Part shown: one piece after another, positions 45,918-56,246 of the stretch
Numbering within the stretch: position 1 is the stretch's first letter
How the letters are laid out: every line of letters begins with the position of its first letter
From: Stomoxys calcitrans
Lineage: Eukaryota; Arthropoda; Insecta; Diptera; Muscidae
Reading direction: 5' to 3'
Assembly (NCBI RefSeq): GCF_963082655.1
Contig: NC_081554.1
Span: 57,539,869 to 57,603,868, forward strand
Length of the DNA: 64,000 nucleotides
Notes under the pieces: model-generated
Told to the model about the DNA's origin: nothing
Databases searched by the model: none
The model's input: only the letters and a program-made list of their open reading frames with translations
Translations under genes and position numbers: made by a program

Positions 45918-46695
45918 ACTACCATGGATTCTGCTAAAAATTATAATTTTATTCTACAAACTAAACTTCTGTCAAACTTCTGTCCAGGGGCCAAAAAATC
46001 AAATCGTGAGATCGGTTTATATGGGAGCTATATCATGTTATAGACCGATTTGGAACGTACCTAACACAGTTGTAGGAAGTCATAACAGAACACTACGTGC
46101 AAATTTTCAGCTAAATCAGACAAAAATTGCAGCTTTCAAAGTCAAACCTGGAGATCGGTTTATATAGGAGCTGTATCTAAATCTGAACCGATATGTTCCA
46201 TTTGCAATCCCTAAAGATCCAAATCGATATTAAGCATCTATCTGTGCAAAATTTCAAGCGGCTAGCTTTACGCGTTCGACTTCTAGCGTGATTTCGGAGC
46301 TATATCATGTTATAGACCGATTTGGACCGTACTTAACACAGATGTAGGAAGTCATAACAGAACTCTACGTGCAAAATTTCAGCTAAATCAGACAAAAATT
46401 GCAGCTTTCAAAGTAAAACCTGGAGATCGTTTTATATAGGAGCTGTATCTAAATCTGAACCGATATGTTCCATTTGCAATCCCCAAAGATCTAAATCAAT
46501 ATTAGGCATCTGTGCAAAATTTCAAGCGGCTAGCTTTACGTGTTCGACTTCTAGCGTGATTTCGACAGACAGAAGGACGGGCATGGCTAGATCGATTCTA
46601 AACGACGATACGATCAATAATATATATACTTTATGGGGTCTTAGACAAATATTTCGAGGTGTTACAAAAGGAATGAGTATATAAGTATACCAAAT
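45918..46695 (-). mobile_element. Helentron-like element with internal duplication
   Basis: CTACCATGGATTCTGC near the left end; the hairpin end is lost. Units around GAGATCGGTTTATATGGGAGC follow. The distal part carries GACAGACAGAAGGACGGGC, ATAATATATATACTTTATGG and GAGGTGTTACAAAAGGAATG. A block of roughly 300 bp (from AGCTATATCATGTTATAGACC at 46026 to the CTTCTAGCGTGATTTCG segment) is repeated in tandem from 46299. Confidence 0.7.
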
Positions 46696-46699
46696 TTTG

Positions 46700-48175
46700 A
46701 TATAGCTACCATAAGGCCATAAAAGATCCATTTTTCGATGACCTGTTTGACTGACCTGTACTGGCGAGAAGTAGTTTAAATTCAGGTTTTATTTGTTGAG
46801 AAATGTTCTGAATTAACGGATGTCCAAATTATTGGGCTTTTTCAAGCGATCTGGATGGTTTGACGGTAGGAACTAGACAGCATCTTCCTTCTTCTGTTCC
46901 TGTGGTATCACAATGGACCAAAATGTCTAAAAAAAGTCTGAATGCAAATTGTCGCTAAAACCTTACCTACCTAACCGATGTTTTAAGCCTCATCGTGTTA
47001 TTAAATGTTTCCTCGTATGCAAATGTGGAATAGGGCATTCTCCTCATTTTGGGTAACCTCATGGTGTGAACCTTCAAAAGACGATAATTCTCAACAATAA
47101 TCCATGTACAGACTCTTTAAATTTTCAAAAACAATTCCAATTTCGTTCCACTGTATCATAAATGGCAACTAACAAATTCCCCAGAGATTTGTAACAAACC
47201 ATACAATATGTTGATGTGCTGTGTATATGAGTCCCTCACTACCCTAAATTAATTTCAATGCAAACCATTTAAGGCCTATTTAGCTTCAAAATAATTTTAA
47301 TTATATTTCCTACAGAGTGACGCAATTATTTCAATTTGAGTTTGAATTAATTAAACATTCAAGTTAGACTATTAATAAGGGGTAATTTTCCAAATAAATG
47401 TGCAAAATATCTTGGATAAGATAAATAATTTGGACCACAGCAAATTACATTGCACAAAATTAAGTAGACTGTTTGAAAAACTTTCCTTTAAAAAAATAAA
47501 AATTTATTAAAATTTTAAGCCAACATTTAAGTCATTATTTAGGATGCTTATTGTAGTCCCCCAAGTGTTCGTGGATTGAATTTCAGAATGTGGTGTTAAA
47601 TGCTTGCAGATGGCCCGAACACAAAACAAGTGTCATATCCTTTGCTTAAGTTCAAAAAAAAAGGAAAATCCAAACGTGGTACATTGCATTGTTTGGGCGC
47701 CAAGCAGACGTCTTCCTTATGCTGGAATGTCATGGCATAGAGGATATTTTTCCCTGTTTCCTTTTGCTCTACTTTCCAACTAAAGGGAGTTTCATTCTAA
47801 TGACAAACATTACTTTGCACAAAAATAACTTCACGCATACTCCACATACAGGCATACATGTATAAATATAATAGACTCACATTTTTAATATTTAACTGGG
47901 AGACGAAATGGTTGGAACATTCATGTGTGGTGCAGGGTGTTCAAAATCCTGGGTGTTTTACAAAAATTGTCTTCTTTCTGCAAGGTGCTGAGCCTTGTAC
48001 TATCAGCAACAAACAAAATGACAACCTTCATGATCATGGAAATTAAGAGGGATTAAGAAGTAGACTAAGAGCTTGACTTTCAAATATGAAGAAGTATGTG
48101 GAAGTAGTTATACTCGTCAAACTCCTTTAGACAAAGAAAGCTCGTTCCGGCCCATAGAACCGATCGTCGCGGGAA
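46700..48175. other. Intronic stretch free of recognisable transposons
   Basis: About 1.5 kb without a repeat family seen elsewhere in the window and without a credible ORF. Candidate host intronic DNA. Confidence 0.45.
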
Positions 48176-48179
48176 CGTG

Positions 48180-48350
48180 AAGCCCATTGGACGTTTAAAG
48201 GCGCCAAAGTTCGCCCGGCCTCTCACTGAGACTCTCCACTCAATACCCCTTATTGTCCTCGACTGCAGTTGCAGGGGGGCATACCACTATGCGAAACCTA
48301 TGGACGCGCCTGGTATCTCCTAGTTAAGCTAAGCTCCTCGTGATAAAGAT
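48180..48350 (-). mobile_element. RTE-type LINE 5' leader fragment, inverted
   Basis: The reverse complement carries GAGGAGCTTAGCTTAACTAGG, GGCGCGTCCATAGGTTTCGC and GAGAGTCTCAGTGAGAGGCCGGGCG, matching the leaders at 13.7 and 36.4 kb. Confidence 0.55.
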
Positions 48351-48369
48351 TGACATCACACTTGAGGTG

Positions 48370-48620
48370 TGCACTTGAGTTGTAGTGTCTCGCGTGAGTC
48401 ATGCGATTCGTGAATTAGATCAAAATCCAATCACTATATCGTGCGTGACAGATATTAAATTAAAATTCCATGTGAGTGAGCGTGAGTGAGTGAAATCATG
48501 TTCACGACATGATTTCACTCACTCACGCTTATCGCGACTAAAGAGAAAATCACGTCACACGAGACACTTACCACTTACGAGACTCTCACGACTCCCAAGA
48601 CACTCACGACACGTTTAACG
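48370..48620. repeat. CGTGAGTCGTGA-rich repeat with perfect hairpin
   Basis: Degenerate tandem CGTGAG/CTCACG motifs. At 48479-48529, 23-bp perfect inverted arms (AGCGTGAGTGAGTGAAATCA on the left) surround a 5-nt spacer TCACG. Relatives are at 49270-49560 and 61545-61790. No coding sense; element class unknown. Confidence 0.7.
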
Positions 48621-48623
48621 AAA

Positions 48624-49268
48624 AACAAGTAAACGCGTGCTAAGTTTGGCTGGGCCGAATCTTATATAACCTCCACCATGGATCACATTTCTCGAGTTCT
48701 TTTCCCGGTACCTCTTTTTAGGCCAACAAATAATAAACAAAATAATTGCTATTCTATAGTAAATTATAATTAGACACGTATATTGAAGGCCATTGGAGAA
48801 GCCGTTGTAAAAAATTTCAGTAAAATCGGATAATAATTGCGTCCTCTAGAGACTCAAGAAGTCAAGATCTCAGATCGGTTTATATGGCAGCTATATCAGG
48901 TTATGGACCGATTTGAACCATACTTAGCACAGTAGTTGGAAGTCATAACGAAACACGTCATGCTAAATTTCAGCCAAATCGGTTAGGAATTTCGCCCTCT
49001 ACAGGCTCAAGAAATCAAGAACCCAGATCGGTTTATATGATAGCTATATCAGGTTATGGACCGATTTCAACCATATCCAGCACAGTTGTTGGAAATCAAA
49101 ACAAAACACCTCATGCTAAATTTCCACCAAATAGGATTAGATATGCGCCCTCTAGTTGCTCAAGAAGTCAAGATCCAAGATCGGTTTATATGGCAGCTTT
49201 GGCAAAACATGGACGGATATGGCCCATTTACAATCCCAACCGACCTACACTATAAAAAGTGCAAAATA
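48624..49268 (-). mobile_element. Helentron-like element
   Basis: Begins AACAAGTAAACGCGTGCTAAGTTTGGCTGGGCCGAATC then ACCTCCACCATGG; internal units with AAGATCGGTTTATATGGCAGC follow. It lies between two pieces of the CGTGAG-type repeat and therefore probably split it on insertion. Confidence 0.75.
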
Positions 49269-49269
49269 T

Positions 49270-49560
49270 TTTTTCGTGAGTCGTGAATGTCTTGTGAATT
49301 GTGATTTTCTCGTAAGCCGTGATTTTTTCGTTGTTATTGTTGTTGTAGCAGTGTGTTGTACACTGAGTCGGCAGTCCTTGCCGATGTGGGTCATCCGGTA
49401 CGTACAACCGGCTGCCATGGGATTTTTTCGTGAGGCATCATAAGCCGTTATTGTCTCGTGAGTCGTGCGTGGGTGTGCGTGAGTAAAATATTCGTCTAGT
49501 GAGCGCACGTAAACGTGAGTCGAGTAAAATTATTTTCTCGTAAGCATGCGTTAGTGGAAA
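49270..49560. repeat. CGTGAGTCGTGA-rich repeat with a 90-bp inserted repeat
   Basis: TCGTGAGTCGTGAATGTCTTGTG and TCGTGAGTCGTGCGTGGGTG flank a piece at 49335-49422 (TTGTTGTAGCAGTGTGTTGT to CCGGCTGCCATGG). That piece also occurs at 21632-21718 and behaves as a short interspersed repeat. Confidence 0.6.
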
Positions 49561-49611
49561 ATCACTCACACGCACATCTATACACCACATAAATCGGAGC
49601 TCAAAGTTTCA

Positions 49612-49760
49612 GGCCGGTCATAGTTGGGCGCCCCGATAAACGCATTGGTAATGTGCTCGGATTACCAAAGCGAGGGTTGTGGACTCGATTCCCACCATAC
49701 CCTTGGTCTGTTGCTACTATGGTATCACTAAGTGTCTCAGTGAGTCACTAAAGGACCGTC
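49612..49760 (+). mobile_element. Possible second tRNA-like SINE
   Basis: TGGTAATGTGCTCGGATTACCAAAGCGAGGGTTGTGGACTCGATTCCCACC has a tRNA-like spacing, with GACTCGATTCCC as a weak box B. An inverted relative lies at 54545-54705 (GGGAATAGAACCCATGACCC). Only two copies are here, so the call is tentative. Confidence 0.4.
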
Positions 49761-50029
49761 ACTCGTACCTAGTCTCACACTTATTCCGTGCTGGAACGTT
49801 GGTCAAACGGCGAAAAAATTGGATAAAAATCCACAATTTTTATCTGTTGATCTGAGCGGGAAAAAATGTTCTAGACATTTGTAGAGTAGGACATAGGCTT
49901 TCAAGAGATGTCGTTGTTGGTCTTTATCTGTAAAACCGGGTGAGATACAGGCTGTCAGAGTTGACCACTTTCCACTTTTACTGACTCTCTTTAGATCCCT
50001 TCTATTCTTTCTTCTTTTCTATACTTATT

Positions 50030-51890
50030 GGGGAACATGCATCAGCAAGATACAAGAGATGGTAAGTGGTGATCTGTCCTTCTTGGGCCTTTCCCAGGAT
50101 TTGGTGCAGTGCGAATATCTGGACTATGGGACGGCCCAGTAAGTAATCTCAACAGATTACTTCTCTTTAATTGGCTATGATCTACTGCGCTCCTTCTCCT
50201 TTCCATCGGACTTTTGGTCATTCCGTTTTGAGTCAACCACAGTGGTCGATTTCAAAAGACATTTTACGAATAATCTTTCTCTCAAACACTCAAATCATTT
50301 ATTCTCTTGTGAGTAGTGTGCCATATCTATTCATATCCGCATCTCGTATAATCTTCACCAGCAGGATATTAAAGAGATCACACGATAGGCTGTCTCTTTC
50401 TCTGAAACCTCGTTTGGTATTGACTAGTTCGGAGAGATTCTTTTCTATTCTTACTGAGGCAAGCCAAATCGGAATTCTTACTGAGGCAAGCAAGTGTCAT
50501 CCTGCAGATTCTTATTAATTTTGCAGGGATACCAAACTCAGACATGGTTTAAATTGCCTTTGACATATGGGGCTGTAGAAAGCTGTTTTGTAGTCAACGA
50601 AAAAATGGTAAGAGTTAACCTGTCCTTCTCGGGTTTTTCACAGGGTTTGAGGCAGTGTGATTATATGGTCTATGGTGGATTAACCAAGTCTAAAGCCGCA
50701 ATGATAGGGCCCAAGCATACTATCTGCTTCAGTTACCAGATTTCCTTTTTTGACACTGTAGGAGAATGTTCCTCCACCAAAGCTATCGGTTTGATATCTG
50801 ATTCTTTGGTCAAATATCCAGACTTCATTCCGACTCCTGTTCATCTTAATTCGCTTACACGCACATCTTTCCATTTCCTTTTCTTTCTGCGGAATAGACG
50901 TTTCTCCTCTCTCTCTCCATTGCGCCGTCATATCAAGCAGTTGCGTCATTGAAGTGCTGCTAACTACCATGTTATTTGCCGCGGTGAAGTCTATTAGCCT
51001 CAATCCATTATCGCAAGTTTTTTGGTGTAGGCTCGACTGTTGGACCAAAGATATTTTCCAATTTTCGCGTTAAAATCTCCCAGAACGATTTTAATATCAT
51101 GGCCGGGACAGCTGTCATATTCTCTTTCTAGGCGTTCGTAGAAAATATCCTTTGTCTGTTCGTCCTTTTCTTCTTTCTGATTTTGACGAATTTGCCAATT
51201 ATGCGGATTGTGGTTCGTCTCCCATCCACCGTAGTAAACCTGGGGACAAGGTGTTTCAGTCTCTGAGCAACAACAGTAGATACCTTTCTCATATCAATGA
51301 GTGCAGTCCGATTAAAATTTAAGCTCAATAATAAGGGGCCTCATTTTTTATGCCGAGCCCGAACAGCGTGACCCGTATAGCGACACCACTTGATAGAAAA
51401 GTTTTAAACATGGCAGCATGCCTTACCAATCTAGCCGGCATTAGTAACGGGGTAACCACCGCTGAAAATTGTATGATGGTCTTGCCAGGATTCAAACCCA
51501 GGCGTTAGGCGTCATAGGCGGACAAGCTAACCTCTGCGCCACGGTGGCCTCCAACTAGTCGCAAATCCACAGCCAAATGGCCAGATTTATGGCAGCTATA
51601 GTATAGGGCGTCACCTCTCGGTGTTTTTGTGGAGCCTTCCCAAGCCATCGCACTTCCTGTATGGGGATAATGTCTATCCTGTCTTTCTCCAATACATCCG
51701 CCAGTGCATATACTGCACCCTCTCCATAAAGAGTGCGGGTATTCCAGGTGCAGATAAGCAAATCATGCTGCTAAAACATTTGCAGAAGTCGTCAAAATAG
51801 TGGGAATCCGTTTTTAATCTTCGTAATTTGTTCAAAGTAATCTCTTCAAGTTTTCCGGTTGAAGGGCTTCTAACCCCACGCCCCAACCCA
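50030..51890 (-). mobile_element. RTE-type LINE, inverted, split by a SINE
   Basis: From right to left: endonuclease start LICTWNTRTLYGEGAVYALADVLE (51690-51760), then the SINE at 51286-51553, then VAQRLKHLVPRFTTVDGRRTT. Linker scraps (AERKGNGKM, DEQESE) and RT scraps (MSEFGIPAKLIRICRMTLA near 50510) follow. A small tandem duplication at about 50451-50495 repeats LASVRI. There are numerous stops. Same family as 27615-30322. Confidence 0.75.
51286..51553 (-). mobile_element. tRNA-derived SINE inserted in the RTE-type LINE
   Basis: TTTCTCATATCAATGAGTGC at the left (SINE 3' body inverted) and GCGTCATAGGCGGACAAGCTAACCTC then CACGGTGGCCTCC at the right. It separates the LINE codons for the FGCGFVV-like and SRRLKYL-like residues that are contiguous in the 27.6-kb copy. 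Confidence 0.9.
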
Positions 51891-52009
51891 TCTTTTTGTC
51901 GTTCTACGGGTGAACTCGTGGCACATTCTAGCTCACTACCTTTAACGGATCTTTAAGGTAGCTTCCCAGGTTTGTGTCCATATTCTAAATGCAGGAGGAA
52001 CAAGATAAG

Positions 52010-52275
52010 CCTGGATTTTGCAAGTTAAAACCAATCAGAACCGTTGCTTGGTTTCCAACATCCCCAAGTCACGACTTCAAACTAATCCCTACGAAAATGG
52101 CTACACCACCACCACTCCTATTTTGACATTTCTGTGTACAACGTAACTAAAACCACCAAATCATCCGATGTCGAGTCGGATAGTCATGTTTCCGATACAC
52201 AAATAACATCCATATTGAAATCCTCAAAAATAAACCTGCACTCTCATCAATTTATGTCCATATTTAGATCACCTT
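52010..52275 (-). mobile_element. CR1/jockey-like LINE endonuclease fragment
   Basis: Minus-strand reading gives NMDVICVSETWLSDSTSDD (one stop in it) then SGGGVAIFVGISLK, the second conserved block of EEP endonucleases in CR1/jockey-group LINEs. The remainder is missing. Confidence 0.6.
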
Positions 52276-52609
52276 TGGACACTTTCATAAACATTTCGCA
52301 TTTCATTTGACATTTCATCACCTATCATGTCATGACGATATGTTCCAGTGACTGTCAACTGCATAGCAATGCCGGATTATCATTAATATAATGTCGTGAT
52401 CTATTTTAAATGGGGCATACAAACACAGACATTAAAGTGGGTAGGAATAATAAATACTTTCTTTTGAAAACAAATCAAATTTTTAAAAAACAAAAATATT
52501 TTTTAAGAAAATAAACTAGTAAAATTGTTATATAAAATGAGAGTATGCGCTGTTTTTTTGTTCCGAGTGGACTCAAAAACCATTTTCATGGAACTTTCAC
52601 AGATGGTAG

Positions 52610-53403
52610 ATATCCGCAAGGAAGGCGGATCCTCCCCCTAACCCCAATATTCAAAAACGCTAGATCTCGTTTTTCGATTTCGATTTAAACGGAACTTTTG
52701 TATACTCGCTTTTGGTAACCCAAAAACACAAAATTGGTATAAAACTTTGGGGTCATATAACCGAGGGGGACGCCCTACCCCAAACCCACCCAAACGGACA
52801 TGTTTACCAATTGGGACAATATAGGTATCAAATGAAAGGTAGTGAAGAGTAGAGTTTGAACTTGTTATAAAAATTTGATCCCAAGTGTTGGGGGGCCACA
52901 CCATCACCAAAAAAAACCGGCAAAAAATTACATGCTTACCGATTGGAGCAATATGGGCATCAAATGTAAGGTGATTGGAAGTAGAATACTAAACTTATAT
53001 AAGAATTTGGGGTCAAGTCCCAGGGGGGCCGCCCAACCCGAAAAACCACCCCAAATGAACCCATGTAGGCCGATCGAAACAATATGGGATTCAAACGAAA
53101 GATACTTGAGAGTAGAATACGAAACTTATATAAAAATTTGGGGTCTTATACCCATGCGGGTCTCCCCACCCGAAAATTATGCACAAAATGGAGATGTGCA
53201 CCGAACGGGACAATGTGGGACTCAAACGAAAGGCACATAAAATAGAATACGAAACTTACACACAAATTTGGGTCAATTCCGGGGATCGTCCACCACAAAA
53301 TTAGGCCCCAAATGGGCATGTATACCAAAAGGAACAATATGGGATTCTAATGAAAGGTATTTGAGAGTTAAATACGAATATAAATTATTTTAAAATTTGT
53401 GCC
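52610..53403 (-). repeat. Minisatellite-rich repeat, copy 6, inverted
   Basis: Four or five units around CAATATGGGATTCAAACGAAAGATACTTGAGAGTAGAATACGAAAC, related to the other copies but with a distinct sub-consensus (TTGGGGTC...GGCCGCCCAACCC). No head is visible. Confidence 0.6.
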
Positions 53404-53700
53404 ATGCCAGGAAGCCACAGTAGCGCAGTATGTCCACCTATGAGGCTGAACGCCTCGGTTCAAATCCTTGTGAGATCATCGGAAAAAAATTTCAGCGGTG
53501 GTTTTCCCCTCCTAATGTTGGCAACATGTGTAAGGTACTATGTCATGCTTCTCTCCAATGAGATGTCCCTCTGCGGCACGCCGTTCGGACTCGGCTATAA
53601 AAAGGAGGCCCCTTATCATTGAGCTTAAACTTGAATCGGACTGCGCTCGTTGATATGTGAGAAGTTTGCCCCTGTTCCTTAGTGGAATGCTCAACGGAGC
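53404..53700 (+). mobile_element. tRNA-derived SINE, plus copy in Ret intron 1
   Basis: Head AAGCCACAGTAGCGCAGTATG, box B GGTTCAAATCC (one mismatch), body TTTCAGCGGTGGTTTTCCCC and GCTATAAAAAGGAGGCCCC, ending CCCTGTTCCTTAGTGGAATG. Confidence 0.9.
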
Positions 53701-54119
53701 CGCAAACACTTAAGGGGGTAGCGAAGCACACTGGTCCAGCTAATATTTTATATAAAAACAAAAATTTAATTTCTGGAAGCAATTGTAGGTGTATGGATAA
53801 GAAATCCATCTCTACAACAGAATTTATGCAATGGAAGGAGGCAGCTTGTGTGACAAAGTCGAACTTGGTTAGTGTTGTATTCATTTCGTAACATTTTCGT
53901 CGCAATGGCTTCGATATAAGTACAACCTACTTATGAACGGCCTTTGAAGCCTCCACACCAAAATGGTATTTGATAATGGCCTCCATTACCAAGAGGTCGA
54001 AACGCGTCATACGATGGTTGGTGTACGGTATCCTCTGGCTCTTATTTCCCATTACATATAGGAATTTTAGATCATTAAGCTTGTCTCAAAAGTGTTATAA
54101 GCAAAGAAAAAATGAGATA

Positions 54120-54500
54120 AAAACAAGTAAACGCGAGCAAAGTTCGGACTGGCCGAATCTTGGGTATCTACCACCAGGGAATCCACTAAAGATGCACCCT
54201 TATTAACTGAGTTTGTATTTGAATTATCTAAGTCTCAATAAGTCATATCGGTACTTAGGGGGGCGATTCGGATAAAACTTGGCACTGAACATAGGTTTTT
54301 AGGACAAATTTCAGTCAAAACAGGTGAAAATTTGGGCTTCTTAGGTCTCAAGAAGTTAAATCCGGGGATCGGTTTATATAGGGGCTATATCTGTTTATAT
54401 ACCGATTCGGATCATACTTGGCATGGATGTTGAAAAATCAATATTTCGATGTGTTACAAAGGGAATGACTAGATTAGTATACCCCCATCCCATGGTGGTT
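54120..54500 (-). mobile_element. Helentron-like element, short copy
   Basis: AAAACAAGTAAACGCGAGCAAAGTTCGGACTGGCCGAATC at the left and GATGTGTTACAAAGGGAATGACTAGATTAGTATACCCCCATCCCATGG at the right; about one internal unit between. Both ends are present, so this is an internally deleted copy. Confidence 0.75.
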
Positions 54501-54544
54501 GGTATAAATATATTAAATCAATTTTAGATAATTTTTAAGTCCAA

Positions 54545-54705
54545 TGTGATATTGCAGTTGCGACAGACCTAGGCCTCTGGTGGGAATAGAACCCATGACC
54601 CCACCCCTGGCAATCCGAGCACGATACCAACTCTGCTCCCGAGGCGCCTTTTCACTGCACGCCCAGGACTTGCATATACTCCGAAAACCTGGCAGGAGGC
54701 AAGAG
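54545..54705 (-). mobile_element. Possible second tRNA-like SINE, inverted copy
   Basis: The reverse complement reads GGTATCGTGCTCGGATTGCC ... GTCATGGGTTCTATTCCCACC, related to 49612-49760, with GGTTCTATTCC as box B-like. Located between two opposed Helentron-like elements. Confidence 0.4.
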
Positions 54706-54845
54706 TGGTTTTTATACCCTCCACCATAAGATGGGGGGTATACTAATTTCGTCATTCTGTTTGTAACTACTCGAAATATTCGTCTGAGACCCCATAAAGT
54801 ATATATATTCTTGATCGTCGTGAAATTTTATGTCGATCTAGCCAT

Positions 54846-54927
54846 GTCCGTCCGTCTGTCCGTCCGTCCGTCCGTCCGTCCGTCTGTCCGTCCGTCCGTC
54901 CGTCCGTCCGTCCGTCCGTCTGTCTGT
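54846..54927 (+). repeat. GTCY tetranucleotide microsatellite
   Basis: About 20 units of GTCC with scattered GTCT, immediately after the conserved core of the Helentron-like element. This type of tract is expected in mini-me/DINE elements. Confidence 0.95.
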
Positions 54928-55047
54928 CGAAAGCACGCTAACTTCCGAAGGAGTAAAGCTAGCCGCTTGAATTTTTGCACAAATACTTCTTATTAGTGTA
55001 GGTCGGTTGGTATTGTAAATGGGCCATATCGGTCCATGTTTTGATAT

Positions 55048-56118
55048 AGCTGCCATATAAACCGATCTTGGGTCTTGACTTCTTGAGCCTCTAGAGTGCG
55101 CAATTCTTATCCGATTGGAATGAAATTTTGCACGACGTGTTTTGTTATGACATCCAACAACTGTGCCAAGTATGGTTCAAATCGGTCCATAACCTGATAC
55201 AGCTGCCATATAAACCGATCTTGGGTCTTGACTTCTTGAGCCTCTAGAGTGCGCAATTCTTATCCGATTGGGATGAAATTTTGCACGACGTGTTTTGTTA
55301 TGACATCCAACAACTGTGCCAAGTATGGTTCAAATCGGCCCATAACCTGATACAGCTGCCATATAAACCGATCTTGGGTCTTGACTTCTTGAGCCTCTAG
55401 AGTGCGCAATTCTTATCCAATTGGAATGAAATTTTGCACGACGTGTTTTGTTACGATATCCAACAACTGTGCCAAGTATGGTTCAAATCGGTTCATAACC
55501 TGATATAGCTGCCATATAAACCGATCTTGGGTCTTGACTTCTTGAGCCTCTAGAGTGCGCAATTCTTATCCGATTGGAATGAAATTTTGCATGACGTGTT
55601 TTGTTATGACATCCAACAACTGTGTCAAGTATGGTTCAAATCGGTCCATAACCTGATACAGCTGCCATATAAACCGATCTTGGGTCTTGATTTCTTGAGC
55701 CTCTAGAGTGCGCAATTCTTATCCGATTGGAATGAAATTTTGCACGACGTGTTTTGTTACGATATCCAACAACTGTGCCAAGTATGGTTCAAATCGGTCC
55801 ATAACCTGATATAGCTGTCATATAAACCGATCTTGGGTCTTGACTTCTTGAGCCTCTAGAGGGCGCAATTATTATCCGATTTGCCTGAAATTTTGTACGA
55901 CGGATTCTCTCATGACCATTAACATACGTGTTTATTATGGTCTGAATCGGTATATAGCCCGATACAGCTCCCATATAAATCGATCTCTCTATTTTACTTC
56001 TTGAGCTCACAAAGGGCGCAATTCTTATTCGAATTGGCTGACATTTTACACAGGTCTCCAACATATAATTTAATTGTGGTCCAAACCGGACCATATCTTG
56101 AAATCGCTCTAATAGCAG
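55048..56118 (+). repeat. Tandem array, exact 153-bp period, seven units
   Basis: AGCT of the unit start AGCTGCCATATAAACCGATC falls at 55048, 55201, 55354, 55507, 55660, 55813 and 55966, always 153 bp apart. The first six units are nearly identical, the seventh diverged. Each holds CTTGACTTCTTGAGCCTCTA and GAAATTTTGCACGACGTG. The array is internal to the Helentron-like element; diverged units of the same kind fill its other copies. Confidence 0.95.
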
Positions 56119-56246
56119 AGCAAATCTTTTCTTATATCCTTTTTTGCCTAAGAAGAGATGCCGGGAAAAGAACTCGACAAATGCGATCCATGGTGGAGGG
56201 TATATAAGATTCGGCCCGGCCGAACTTAGCACGCTTTTACTTGTTA

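Larger units (their letters stand above)
54709..56246 (+). mobile_element. Helentron-like (DINE/mini-me type) element, both ends intact
   Basis: The 5' subterminal TATACCCTCCACCATA is inverted at the 3' side as TGGTGGAGGGTATATA. A TA tract (54799-54808) and a conserved core (TTCTTGATCG to GATCTAGCCATG) lead to (GTCY)n at 54846-54927. A seven-unit 153-bp array comes next, then the hairpin TTCGGCCCGGCCGAA at 56210-56224 and the terminus CTTAGCACGCTTTTACTTGTT. The TA/core/GTCY order is the known signature of dipteran mini-me/DINE elements. No transposition protein is encoded, so it is non-autonomous. Confidence 0.8.

Noticed and set aside
54811..55056. ORFs with SVRPSVRP or TDGRTDGR runs
   Set aside because: Direct translation of the GTCY microsatellite.
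55048..56118. CRISPR-like array
   Set aside because: The whole 153-bp unit is conserved with no unique spacers, no cas genes are present, and the DNA is from an animal.
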